Source: JBBRWO01 sp038249135
Lineage (GTDB): Bacteria; Actinomycetota; Coriobacteriia; Anaerosomatales; JAAXUF01
NCBI GenBank assembly: GCA_038249135.1
Contig: JBBRWO010000111.1
Span: 1 to 6,911 of the forward strand
Length of the DNA: 6,911 nt
Direction of reading: 5' to 3'
In this document: one piece after another, positions 1 through 6,575 of the stretch
Layout: the number at the start of each line of letters is the position of its first letter
Numbering within the stretch: position 1 is the stretch's first letter
Translations under genes and position numbers: made by a program
The notes under the pieces: generated by a model
What the model was told of the DNA's origin: nothing
Database searches by the model: none
Seen by the model: only the letters and a program-made list of their open reading frames with translations

Positions 1-328
1 GGAACTCGGTGAGCTGCTCGCAGCCGAACGCGCAGTCGTCGCGCGAACCGATTCAGGTGAGCTCATCGGCTATACTCTGGCCACGTTGAGCAGGGGCGCA
101 GCGACGCTCGGTAGACTCGCTGTGAGTCCTGGCGCGCGTCGTCGCGGAATCGGCAGGGCGTTGGTCGCCGACGTCGCGAGCTGGGCGTCCGCTCAAGACG
201 CGATGACGCTGGGACTGTGCACGCAAGAAGAGAACGTCGCCTCTCGCGGGCTGTACGCGGCCTGCGGGTTGCGCGAGATCGAGGACCGGTACGCGATGGC
301 GATAGGTGACGTGGGGGACGAGTCGTGA
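1..328 (+). CDS. GNAT family N-acetyltransferase, 3' part only
   Basis: This is the C-terminal 108 residues of a GNAT-fold acetyltransferase, an enzyme class that moves an acetyl group from acetyl-CoA to an amine. The reading frame is open from base 2 and the gene begins left of the window. The acetyl-CoA pyrophosphate-binding motif A is plain: a beta strand LGRLAVSP, then R46-R-R-G49-I-G51 (the R/Q-x-x-G-x-G/A signature), followed by a helix. Downstream, N78 and SRGLYAACGL match the usual last helix and strand of the fold. The substrate cannot be told; RimI-type protein acetylation and small-molecule acetylation are both possible. The stop codon overlaps the GTG start of the kinase gene by four bases (GTGA, 325-328), so translational coupling is likely. 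I am confident of the fold and have no basis for a specific function. Confidence 0.85.
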   Translation, partial: ELGELLAAERAVVARTDSGELIGYTLATLSRGAATLGRLAVSPGARRRGIGRALVADVASWASAQDAMTLGLCTQEENVASRGLYAACGLREIEDRYAMAIGDVGDES

Positions 329-1614
329 ACAAGCGAAGCACGCTCATCGATGCGGCGCTGGTCGCGACGCTCGGTGTCCTTGCGGTCATCACCATGGCGA
401 GCCTGATGATCGAGCACGCGTCGCGCTGGATTGCGCTTGCGGGGCTTGCGAGCATCGTCGCCGTGGCCTTCGCGCTTATCTGGGCGCGGTTCGCGACGCG
501 GCCCGACCACGTCCGCGCGCTTCAGTCCCACAAGATGCTCGAGGTCGCCAACCGATCGCTTGCGTACCTTGGAGAGGGACTGACCGAGGAGAGCGCGCAG
601 CAGGTGTGTCGCATCGTGTTGTCGGAGAGCGAAGCGGCCGCGGTCGCCATCACTGACACCGAGAACGTGCTCGGGTTCGCCGGAATCGGCGAGGACCACC
701 ACTCAGTTGGCGGCCCGATCATAACGACGGCGACCCACGACACGCTCGACACCAATGAAACCCGAATCCTCGAGACACAAGGCGAGATCGGATGCCCTCG
801 CACAAACTGCCTGCTCAAGGCGGCAATCGTGGTGCCGTTGCAGATGCGCGACCGGGCGGTGGGAACTCTGAAGTTCTACTACACCACACCACGCCTGCTC
901 AACGAGACGCAGATCGCCATGGCCGAGGGGCTCGGGGCCATGCTCTCCACGCAGCTCGAGCTGTCAGAGCTGGAGCGCCAGACCGAGCTCGCAACGCGCA
1001 TGGAGCTCAAGGCGCTGCAGGCACAGATCAACCCGCACTTCCTCTTCAACACGATCAACACCATCGCGTCGCTGATTCGCACCGACCCCGTTCGCGCCCG
1101 AGAACTGTTGCGGGAGTTCGCGGCGTTTTACCGGCGCACCCTCGAGGCAGGCGACGAGCTCATCCCGCTGGAGCGCGAGCTCGAGCAGACGCGTCGCTAT
1201 CTGACCTTCGAGATGGCGCGGTTCGGCGACCGGGTGGTCGTCGAGGAGGATATCGACGCGGCGGTCAAGGAGATACTTGTTCCGGCGTTCATCGTTCAGC
1301 CGCTCGTGGAAAACGCGATCGCTCACGGCATGCGGCCGGACGCGCCGCTCACGGTTCGTCTGACCTCCTCGGCGTGTGTGGAGGACGGCTCGGTGTGCGT
1401 GACGGTGTCCGATGATGGGGTGGGTATCCCTGCCGACAGGCTGCCCTTCGTGCTTGAGGCCGGCTCGGCCAAGGGACTCGGGATTGCGCTTCGCAACGTT
1501 GACGATAGACTGAAAGGGCATTTCGGCCCCGGCTCCGGCGTTCTCGTCGAGAGCACCGAGGGCATGGGCACTGCCGTATCGCTGGTGCTCGCGAGCGTCA
1601 CGACGAACGGCTGA
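325..1614 (+). CDS. LytS-like sensor histidine kinase with GAF domain
   Basis: This 429-residue membrane sensor kinase should autophosphorylate on histidine and pass the phosphate to the regulator encoded next to it. Two hydrophobic segments (about residues 8-29 and 36-54) form a short membrane anchor. A GAF-like domain follows (about 70-205), then a helical linker. The His_kinase module (PF06580 type) has the diagnostic block QAQINPHFLFN with phospho-acceptor H238. The ATPase domain shows the N box QPLVENAIAHG (N330), the G1 box DDGVGIP (363-369) and the G2 box GLGIALRN (384-391), so all catalytic elements appear intact. LytS and BtsS kinases usually have a longer five-helix 5TM-LYT sensor, which is missing here. 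The GAF domain carries C157 and C162 in GCPRTNC. The GTG start overlaps the upstream stop and is preceded by a G-rich stretch at 313-317. The signal is unknown. Confidence 0.93.
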   Translation: MNKRSTLIDAALVATLGVLAVITMASLMIEHASRWIALAGLASIVAVAFALIWARFATRPDHVRALQSHKMLEVANRSLAYLGEGLTEESAQQVCRIVLSESEAAAVAITDTENVLGFAGIGEDHHSVGGPIITTATHDTLDTNETRILETQGEIGCPRTNCLLKAAIVVPLQMRDRAVGTLKFYYTTPRLLNETQIAMAEGLGAMLSTQLELSELERQTELATRMELKALQAQINPHFLFNTINTIASLIRTDPVRARELLREFAAFYRRTLEAGDELIPLERELEQTRRYLTFEMARFGDRVVVEEDIDAAVKEILVPAFIVQPLVENAIAHGMRPDAPLTVRLTSSACVEDGSVCVTVSDDGVGIPADRLPFVLEAGSAKGLGIALRNVDDRLKGHFGPGSGVLVESTEGMGTAVSLVLASVTTNG

Positions 1615-1615
1615 C

Positions 1616-1620
1616 GGAGG
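1616..1620 (+). promoter_or_regulatory. Ribosome binding site of the response regulator gene
   Basis: GGAGG lies directly against the ATG at 1621 but six bases before a second in-frame ATG at 1627. A Shine-Dalgarno element normally sits about five to nine bases before the start, so it favours 1627 as the true initiation codon. Confidence 0.75.
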
Positions 1621-1626
1621 ATGAGC

Positions 1627-2337
1627 ATGCTCAAGGCATTGGTGGTGGACGACGAAGCGCCGGCACGCTCGGAGTTGCGCTACCTTCTCGGCGAAGCGGG
1701 TGGCGTCGAGGTGGTGGGCGAGGCGAGCAACACGATCGAGGCGCTCCAGCTCATCAAAGCGATTCCCTACGACGTCATTTTCCTGGACATCAATATGCCG
1801 GGTCTCACCGGCGTTCAGCTGGCCGAGGTGCTGGCGGGTCTGGCCCGTCCACCCGCGATCGTCTTCGTGACGGCTCACAGCGAACACGCGGTCAAGGCGT
1901 TCGAGGTCAACGCAGCAGACTACCTGGTCAAGCCCGTCGAACTCGACCGCCTCAAGCGTTCCATCAGCAAGCTCGAGCCCGCCGCCGAGCAGGCACCTGC
2001 GCGCATCGAGCGCATCCCGGTCGAGAAGGCCGGCAAGAAGCTCCTCGTCAGCGTCGACGACATCCTCTACGTGATGGCCAAGGACGACTACAGCTATCTC
2101 TACACCGCAGCCGACCGGTACCTCTCGACGATCTCGCTTGCGCAGCTCGAAGCCAAACTCGAGCCTGTCGGCTTCTTCCGCATCCACCGCCGTTACGTGG
2201 TCAACCTCTCGCGCGTCAAAGAGGTCGTTCCGATGTACGGCGGCACTCTACTGCTGACCCTTACCGACGAGGCCGCGACGCAGATTCCGGTTTCGCGCCG
2301 CCGAGTCCCCGCGCTGAAGAAGGCGCTCGGGCTGTAG
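1627..2337 (+). CDS. LytTR-family DNA-binding response regulator
   Basis: This is the partner of the upstream kinase: a cytoplasmic transcription factor activated by phosphorylation. The start is taken at 1627 (236 residues, MLKALVVDDE) because of ribosome binding site spacing; an ATG two codons earlier at 1621 gives 238 residues. In the 238-residue numbering, the receiver domain (about 4-118) has acidic residues D10, D11 and E12, phospho-acceptor D56 in FLDINMP, switch T84 and conserved K104 in VKP. A linker of about 15 residues leads to a LytTR DNA-binding domain (about 131-236). That domain shows the typical GKKLLVSVDDILYV opening and the FFRIHRRYVVNL block. The length matches LytR/AlgR/BtsR regulators. 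Relatives bind paired direct repeats upstream of membrane-protein genes; no candidate target promoter lies in this window. All phosphorylation residues are present, so it is probably functional. Confidence 0.95.
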   Translation: MLKALVVDDEAPARSELRYLLGEAGGVEVVGEASNTIEALQLIKAIPYDVIFLDINMPGLTGVQLAEVLAGLARPPAIVFVTAHSEHAVKAFEVNAADYLVKPVELDRLKRSISKLEPAAEQAPARIERIPVEKAGKKLLVSVDDILYVMAKDDYSYLYTAADRYLSTISLAQLEAKLEPVGFFRIHRRYVVNLSRVKEVVPMYGGTLLLTLTDEAATQIPVSRRRVPALKKALGL

Positions 2338-2338
2338 C

Positions 2339-2806
2339 GTGGTGCGCGTCGGGCTCATCTCGGACACGCACTCCACGCTCCACGCCGAGGCCGTCGACGT
2401 GTTCACCGCCGAGAAGGTCGTCGCGATCCTGCACGCCGGCGACATTGGGAACCCTAGCATCCCCTACGAGCTGGGGGCGGTCGCACCCGTGACTGCGGTC
2501 CTCGGCAACAACGACTTCCGGATGCCGGGTATGGACCTCGACCTGATTGCGCGCGTCACCATCGAGGGCGTGCGATTCCTCGTCATCCACGACTTCCTCG
2601 ACCTAGGCCCGATTCCGGAGGACGTGGACGTAGTGGTCTGCGGGCACACCCACCGCCCACGCAACGAGTGGCACGGCTCCACACTCGTGGTCAACCCCGG
2701 CTCGGCGAGCCAGCGCCGTCGGCAGCCGCATCACAGTGTCGCCATCCTCGAGATTCCTGACGACGGCGCACACGTCGAGTTCCGGCTGATCGAACTGCCG
2801 ACCTAG
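2339..2806 (+). CDS. YfcE/MJ0936-type metallophosphoesterase
   Basis: This 155-residue protein belongs to the small calcineurin-like phosphoesterases, which hydrolyse phosphodiester or phosphomonoester bonds using two divalent metals. The motifs appear in the family order: D9-T-H11, G-D35-I-G-N, G56-N-N-D59, H84 and G102-H-T-H105. The length is close to the usual 155-185 residues, so the gene is complete. Two spots differ from the consensus as I recall it: GNND where GNCD is common, and IHDF where THGH is usual, although the metal-binding His itself is kept. The physiological substrate of this family is generally unknown. Tandem GTG codons occur at 2339 and 2342; either could be the start and there is no strong ribosome binding site. 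The upstream stop ends at 2337, one base away, so translation is probably coupled to the response regulator. It is the last gene of the rightward run. Confidence 0.9.
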   Translation: MVRVGLISDTHSTLHAEAVDVFTAEKVVAILHAGDIGNPSIPYELGAVAPVTAVLGNNDFRMPGMDLDLIARVTIEGVRFLVIHDFLDLGPIPEDVDVVVCGHTHRPRNEWHGSTLVVNPGSASQRRRQPHHSVAILEIPDDGAHVEFRLIELPT

Positions 2807-2862
2807 CGAATTGCGCCGTCACGAACCGGCTCATTTTGATTGCCGGCTCCGTGGCTTGCGGA

Positions 2863-4509
2863 CTACTCCCCGACAGCGTCGATGAGCGCAGCCGCCAGAG
2901 CCGCGATGCCCTCGGCGCTTGCATCCGGCAGGTCCACGCGCAGTACCCTGCGGTCCGCTGCTATCAGCGTGGTGAGATCGCCCTCGGCCTGCGCGCGATG
3001 GAGTTCCGAGAGGCACCACGTCTGACCCGGCACCGGCACGTCGGCGTGATCCCGCGTGGTCACCAGGACGAAGACGCCGTTGTTGGCGCCGCCCTTGTGG
3101 AGCTGCCCGGTCGAGTGTAGGTAGCGTGGGCCAATCTCGAGCGTGACCGCAGCGCCCGTGTGTGCCGACACCAGTACGACGGCAGCACGCAGCGGAGCAA
3201 GCAACTCGGCGTCAGCCGGCAGATACGCCAGAACGCCGAGGAAGTCGCCAGCCGCCAGAACGCCGAGAACCCTGCCCAGTGCACCCGCCAGCGACTCTGG
3301 GGCGGGAGACGGCGCCTCAAGGCCTCCTGCGAACGTCAGAGAAGTCCCGTCGGTGAGCACGATGTCGGCATCGGGTACTTCGAGCTGCCCCGCGAGAACC
3401 GCCGCTGTCGCTGCCTTGGCCGCTGCGACATTGGGCTGACCGAACGGGTTGACCCCCAGCAACGGTCCGAGAAGCGCGACCGCATGCTCCCACACGACGA
3501 ACTGCTCGCCCAGATCGTAGCCGTCGCGGAGCGTGAGCTCGAGTACCGGTCCGGCCTCAGCCAGGCTCGGAACCCAGCCTGCCAAGCGGGAGTCGTCCTC
3601 GGTGCGCAACACCACGACAGCGCGGTCCGGGCCGTAGCCTTCCGGATACTCCTCGGAGAGCTCGACGACCGGGACGATGCCGGTTCCTTCTTTGCCCAGG
3701 GATTCCGCAACCAGCTGTTCGACCCAGAGGCCGAAGCTGGCCAGCGATGGGGAGGAAACAATCGTCAGTTTGTCGCGTCCCGCTGCGTGCGCCTCGCCGA
3801 TGAACGCCGCGAGCTTGGCTGCGGGGTTCTCGGCGGGGGGAAGTGCGCAGAGGACGCTCATGGCAGTGGCTCGCTTGAGCAGCAACTCCACATTCACGCC
3901 GAGAAGCGCCGCAGTCGTCAGACCGAAGACCGTCAGTGCGGAGAACCGGCCACCGACGTTGGCGGGCGAGGACACCAATGCTCGGAACCCGCCGGTCCCA
4001 GCGAGCGCTTCGAGCGAGGTGTCCGGGTCGGTGATCGCGATGAAGCGTTTGCCCGCGGTCTGCGCGCCCAGCTCGTTGTCGGCCTCATCGCGGAAGATCG
4101 CATACAGCGACAGCGGTTCGATGGTCGTACCCGATTTGCTTGCAAGGAGGTAGAGGGTGGTCGCGGGGTCGAGCGTGCCGACAACGCGGGCGACTGAGAG
4201 CGGGGCGGTTGTATCCAGCACGTGCAGTCGCACCGCCGAGCTGCCGAGAACCTCGCCGATAACCAGTGAGGCCAGCGAAGAACCACCCATGCCGAGCAAC
4301 ACGACGTCGGCTACGCCCTCCGCGGCGGCATCTTGTGCGAGGCGCTCGAGCAGCGGGAGCACTGGCGTCACACCGAGGGCGGGTTCGACCCAGCCAAAGC
4401 TCGCGGCGGCCAGTTCGATGCCGGCTGCGTCGTTGGCGAAGAGCGTCGCATCATGCGACCGCAGGCGCGCGACGGCGTCGAGTTCGATCAGTCGTTGCAG
4501 CGAGTTCAT
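2863..4509 (-). CDS. pgi: Glucose-6-phosphate isomerase (fusion-type subfamily, stand-alone)
   Basis: This enzyme interconverts glucose 6-phosphate and fructose 6-phosphate in glycolysis and gluconeogenesis in the cytoplasm. With the start at 4509 it has 548 residues. The first sugar-isomerase (SIS) domain has GMGGSS (73-78), the phosphate-binding SKSGTT (124-129) and VGGRFS (185-190). The second part has AESLGKEGTG, with E269 as likely catalytic base, NPFGQPNV (354-361) and HSTGQLHKGG (465-474), whose K472 matches the conserved active-site lysine. The HSTGQLHKGG block and overall length resemble the isomerase half of bifunctional transaldolase/isomerase proteins, but no transaldolase half is attached. 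The start at 4509 is chosen because GAGAGG sits seven bases upstream. A longer form from ATG 4578 (571 residues) overlaps the transporter stop as ATGA, but its extra codons include ATA, CTA and AGA, which look out of place here. It is the last gene of the leftward run. Confidence 0.93.
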   Translation of the reverse strand: MNSLQRLIELDAVARLRSHDATLFANDAAGIELAAASFGWVEPALGVTPVLPLLERLAQDAAAEGVADVVLLGMGGSSLASLVIGEVLGSSAVRLHVLDTTAPLSVARVVGTLDPATTLYLLASKSGTTIEPLSLYAIFRDEADNELGAQTAGKRFIAITDPDTSLEALAGTGGFRALVSSPANVGGRFSALTVFGLTTAALLGVNVELLLKRATAMSVLCALPPAENPAAKLAAFIGEAHAAGRDKLTIVSSPSLASFGLWVEQLVAESLGKEGTGIVPVVELSEEYPEGYGPDRAVVVLRTEDDSRLAGWVPSLAEAGPVLELTLRDGYDLGEQFVVWEHAVALLGPLLGVNPFGQPNVAAAKAATAAVLAGQLEVPDADIVLTDGTSLTFAGGLEAPSPAPESLAGALGRVLGVLAAGDFLGVLAYLPADAELLAPLRAAVVLVSAHTGAAVTLEIGPRYLHSTGQLHKGGANNGVFVLVTTRDHADVPVPGQTWCLSELHRAQAEGDLTTLIAADRRVLRVDLPDASAEGIAALAAALIDAVGE

Positions 4510-4516
4510 GGCGGTG

Positions 4517-4522
4517 CCTCTC
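4517..4522 (-). promoter_or_regulatory. Putative ribosome binding site deciding the pgi start
   Basis: On the minus strand GAGAGG is followed by seven bases (CACCGCC) and the ATG at 4509. The competing upstream ATG at 4578 has GGGAG, with the GGAG core ending ten bases before it, which is rather far. This supports 4509 but does not exclude 4578, which is joined to the transporter stop by an ATGA overlap. Confidence 0.5.
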
Positions 4523-4574
4523 GGTAGTGGCAGTTCAGTGGTTTCACCGAGGTATATGCCCCGGGAGGCCGAAA

Positions 4575-5549
4575 TCATTCCGGTTTCGCTCCCGGCGTTG
4601 GTTCCAGTCCAGGCTCAGGCTCGACGCCCGCAGCTTCAAGGGGAGGTGCGATTTCCGAACCGGGCAGCGTTCGAGCGACCCACATGCCGCCCGCTATCAC
4701 CATCGATCCACCGACGATCGTCAGCACGGTCAGCTTCTCCCCGAGGAATGCCGAAGCGAACAGCACCGCCGCCACCGGCTCGGTGTAGGTGAGAATCGCG
4801 GCGTGATCGGTTCGTACCGCCCGCAGCCCGCCCAGGAAGAGCCAACCCGCGAACGCTGTCTGCACGACACCCAGCACGGCGAGTGCGACGTAGGAGCCCG
4901 CATGCGTCGGTCCCTGACCTCGCGAGTACAGCACGATCACGAACGGCAGCAGGATCGCAGCAGCGACGGTGTACTCGATGACCATCAGCGCCATGCCCGA
5001 GATGCCGCGCAGGATCTTCTTGCTTCGTAGCAGCAACGCCGCGTACGTGATCGCCGAGAGGAACGCCAGAACCGCGCCGAGCAGCTCCGGCCCACCAGCG
5101 ATCGCCAGCCCTTGCGGCAGCAGGATCACGCCGATCCCGCCGAGCGCCAAGGCCAGCGGAACCAGAATACGAGCATCGAACCGTTCCCCCGTAACGAAGG
5201 GTGCGAGTGTCGCCACGAACACCGGGCCTGTGTATCCCAGCAGCTCGGCCGTGGCCACGTTGGTCAGGTCCAGCGCCGAGAGGAACAACACCCAGTTGAG
5301 CGCAAGAATGATGCCCTGGGCACCGACCTGAAGCAGCTTGCCGCGTGAGAGTGAGGTGATCTCGCCCGTCCGACGGGTCGCGATCAGGTACCCCAGAATC
5401 GCCACTTCGGCGAAGAGCACACGGTAGAAGACCTTGATGATCGAGGCGCCGTCAGCCGCGCGTAGCACGAGCGGGATCGTTCCCCAGATGACGCCCGCGA
5501 CGGCGACGCGGCCAAGTCCGATGAGTACGGCTCTGCGTGTCAGTGTCAT
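4575..5549 (-). CDS. EamA/DMT-superfamily transporter
   Basis: This 324-residue integral membrane protein has about ten hydrophobic helices (roughly 11-29, 36-56, 72-91, 98-119, 128-146, 155-174, 185-207, 219-240, 248-268 and 274-292). They fall into two EamA repeats (about 16-144 and 155-291), the normal layout of RhaT/YdcZ-like drug/metabolite exporters. The first repeat opens with AGVIWGTIPLVLR. Each repeat has the typical proline-containing helix followed by a GE: GYTGPVFVATLAPFVTGE in the first, TYTEPVAAVLFASAFLGEK in the second. The substrate cannot be predicted; family members export amino acids, nucleosides, sugars or cofactors. After the last helix comes an unusual Pro/Glu-rich tail of about 32 residues (293-324). 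The ATG overlaps the glycosyltransferase stop as ATGA (5546-5549), and the gene's own TGA overlaps a possible pgi start. Translational coupling in a leftward operon is therefore likely. Confidence 0.92.
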   Translation of the reverse strand: MTLTRRAVLIGLGRVAVAGVIWGTIPLVLRAADGASIIKVFYRVLFAEVAILGYLIATRRTGEITSLSRGKLLQVGAQGIILALNWVLFLSALDLTNVATAELLGYTGPVFVATLAPFVTGERFDARILVPLALALGGIGVILLPQGLAIAGGPELLGAVLAFLSAITYAALLLRSKKILRGISGMALMVIEYTVAAAILLPFVIVLYSRGQGPTHAGSYVALAVLGVVQTAFAGWLFLGGLRAVRTDHAAILTYTEPVAAVLFASAFLGEKLTVLTIVGGSMVIAGGMWVARTLPGSEIAPPLEAAGVEPEPGLEPTPGAKPE

Positions 5550-6544
5550 GACAGGCGCTGCCAGATGGTGTCGCGCGCGGAGCGGGCCTGAGCGAGTGCG
5601 CGGGTGCCAGTGCGCCGAGCGAGCCTGAGGCGTACGTGCAGATAGTGCCGGAACTGAGCGGATTCATCAGGTCCCAGGGTGCGAAGGAAGTCCCCGAAGC
5701 CGTCAGTGTCGATGCTGGCTCCGCCCAGTTGCCGCAGTTGTTCAAACGCCTCAGCCGGCAGCGCTGCCACCAACTCGACCGCCTCGCCCAGCCCGGTCCG
5801 GAGCTCGGCGATGTCGACCAGTGGCGCGGACTTCTCGGCGGGCTCGAAAGAACCGAACTCATAGTCGAAGGGAACGCTGTGGATCGGCTTGCCCTGGATC
5901 GCGTAGACCTCGGTGTAGAGGTACATGAACGCGAGGCGGACGAGACCCTCCTTGCCGATGCGGCGCATCGAGGTGGGCATCGCGTCGCCACGCAGGATGC
6001 GGAACTTGCCGACCTTGGCAGCGCGCTGAACGTAATCGTGGTCCTCGGCAAGCACGACCGTTTCGTCGTAGCCTCCGATCGCCTCGTGCGTGGCGCGCTC
6101 GATGAGGATGCAGAAGCCGGGTGCGTGCGGGGAGGCGTACTGGATGAGGTCGAGATACAGGTTGGCGACCTCACAGGCGAACAGGTTGCCCGGGGTGCGC
6201 TCAAGGGGAGCGATATGTGAGGTGGCCGTGGTCAGTTCGCGCCCGGAGAACTCTGCGAGCGCCTGCTCGATCCAGGCCACCGGGGGCTCGTTGTCGGCGT
6301 CGAGGAAGAGGATGAGGTCGGTGTCTGCCACTAGAGCGCCTGCGTTGCGGCCCACGGCCGGCATGCCGCCGTCGACCACGCGGGCGCCGTGGGCGGTTGC
6401 GATGTCGCGCGTGGCATCGGTCGAACCTGCATCCGCAATGACCACAGCGTCGGGACGCCGAGTCTGGCGGTCGAGGGCGTCGAGCAGCACAGGGAGTCGC
6501 TCGGCCTCGTTCAGGGCGGGGACGACCACGGTCAGGGTAGGCAT
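5546..6544 (-). CDS. Family 2 glycosyltransferase
   Basis: This 332-residue GT-A-fold glycosyltransferase should transfer a sugar from a nucleotide-sugar donor to an unidentified acceptor. The nucleotide-binding start is TVVVPALNEAERLPVLLDAL, followed by ADAGSTDAT. The metal-binding D82-A-D84 lies in LFLDADNEPP, and the acceptor-side acidic motif AEDHD (166-170) follows GGYDE. There is no clear transmembrane segment, so it is probably cytoplasmic or loosely membrane-associated. Residues from about 240 on are helical-looking and match nothing I recognise. The reading frame stays open upstream to 6706, but that part overlaps hypE and reads as non-protein-like Arg/Ser-rich sequence. The start at 6544 is supported by GGAG with a five-base spacer and by the canonical N terminus. 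It follows hypE by 31 bases and overlaps the transporter start by four. The acceptor might be a cell-wall glycan or lipid, but nothing here shows which. Confidence 0.92.
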   Translation of the reverse strand: MPTLTVVVPALNEAERLPVLLDALDRQTRRPDAVVIADAGSTDATRDIATAHGARVVDGGMPAVGRNAGALVADTDLILFLDADNEPPVAWIEQALAEFSGRELTTATSHIAPLERTPGNLFACEVANLYLDLIQYASPHAPGFCILIERATHEAIGGYDETVVLAEDHDYVQRAAKVGKFRILRGDAMPTSMRRIGKEGLVRLAFMYLYTEVYAIQGKPIHSVPFDYEFGSFEPAEKSAPLVDIAELRTGLGEAVELVAALPAEAFEQLRQLGGASIDTDGFGDFLRTLGPDESAQFRHYLHVRLRLARRTGTRALAQARSARDTIWQRLS

Positions 6545-6549
6545 CGGTT

Positions 6550-6553
6550 CTCC
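6550..6553 (-). promoter_or_regulatory. Ribosome binding site of the glycosyltransferase gene
   Basis: GGAG (within GGAGAA) on the minus strand ends five bases before the ATG at 6544. It fixes the glycosyltransferase start against the longer open frame that runs back into hypE. Confidence 0.7.
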
Positions 6554-6575
6554 GGCGAGAGAGGGTGTATCGGAA

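Noticed and set aside
964..2187. Long open frame (407 codons) on the minus strand opposite the kinase and regulator genes
   Set aside because: It is a mirror of two well-supported genes in GC-rich DNA. Its translation is Arg/Asp/His-rich and has no recognisable motif.
2815..2849. Possible terminator or repeat between the convergent operons: CCGGC/GCCGG (2826-2830, 2842-2846), an alternative GCCG/CGGC stem (2815-2818, 2827-2830) followed by TCATTTTGATT, and a seven-base direct repeat CCGGCTC (2826-2832, 2843-2849)
   Set aside because: The stems are only four or five pairs and the T-run is short and interrupted. The repeat is too short to stand out in GC-rich DNA. A terminator is expected here, but the sequence does not prove one.
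3160..4197. Long open frame (345 codons) on the plus strand opposite pgi
   Set aside because: It is an antisense shadow of a gene with intact active-site motifs, has biased composition, and shows no ribosome binding site or domain that I can see.
4510..4574. Internal promoter upstream of pgi
   Set aside because: A TATACC-like hexamer is present on the minus strand but no convincing -35 element sits at the right distance, so I do not list it as a feature.
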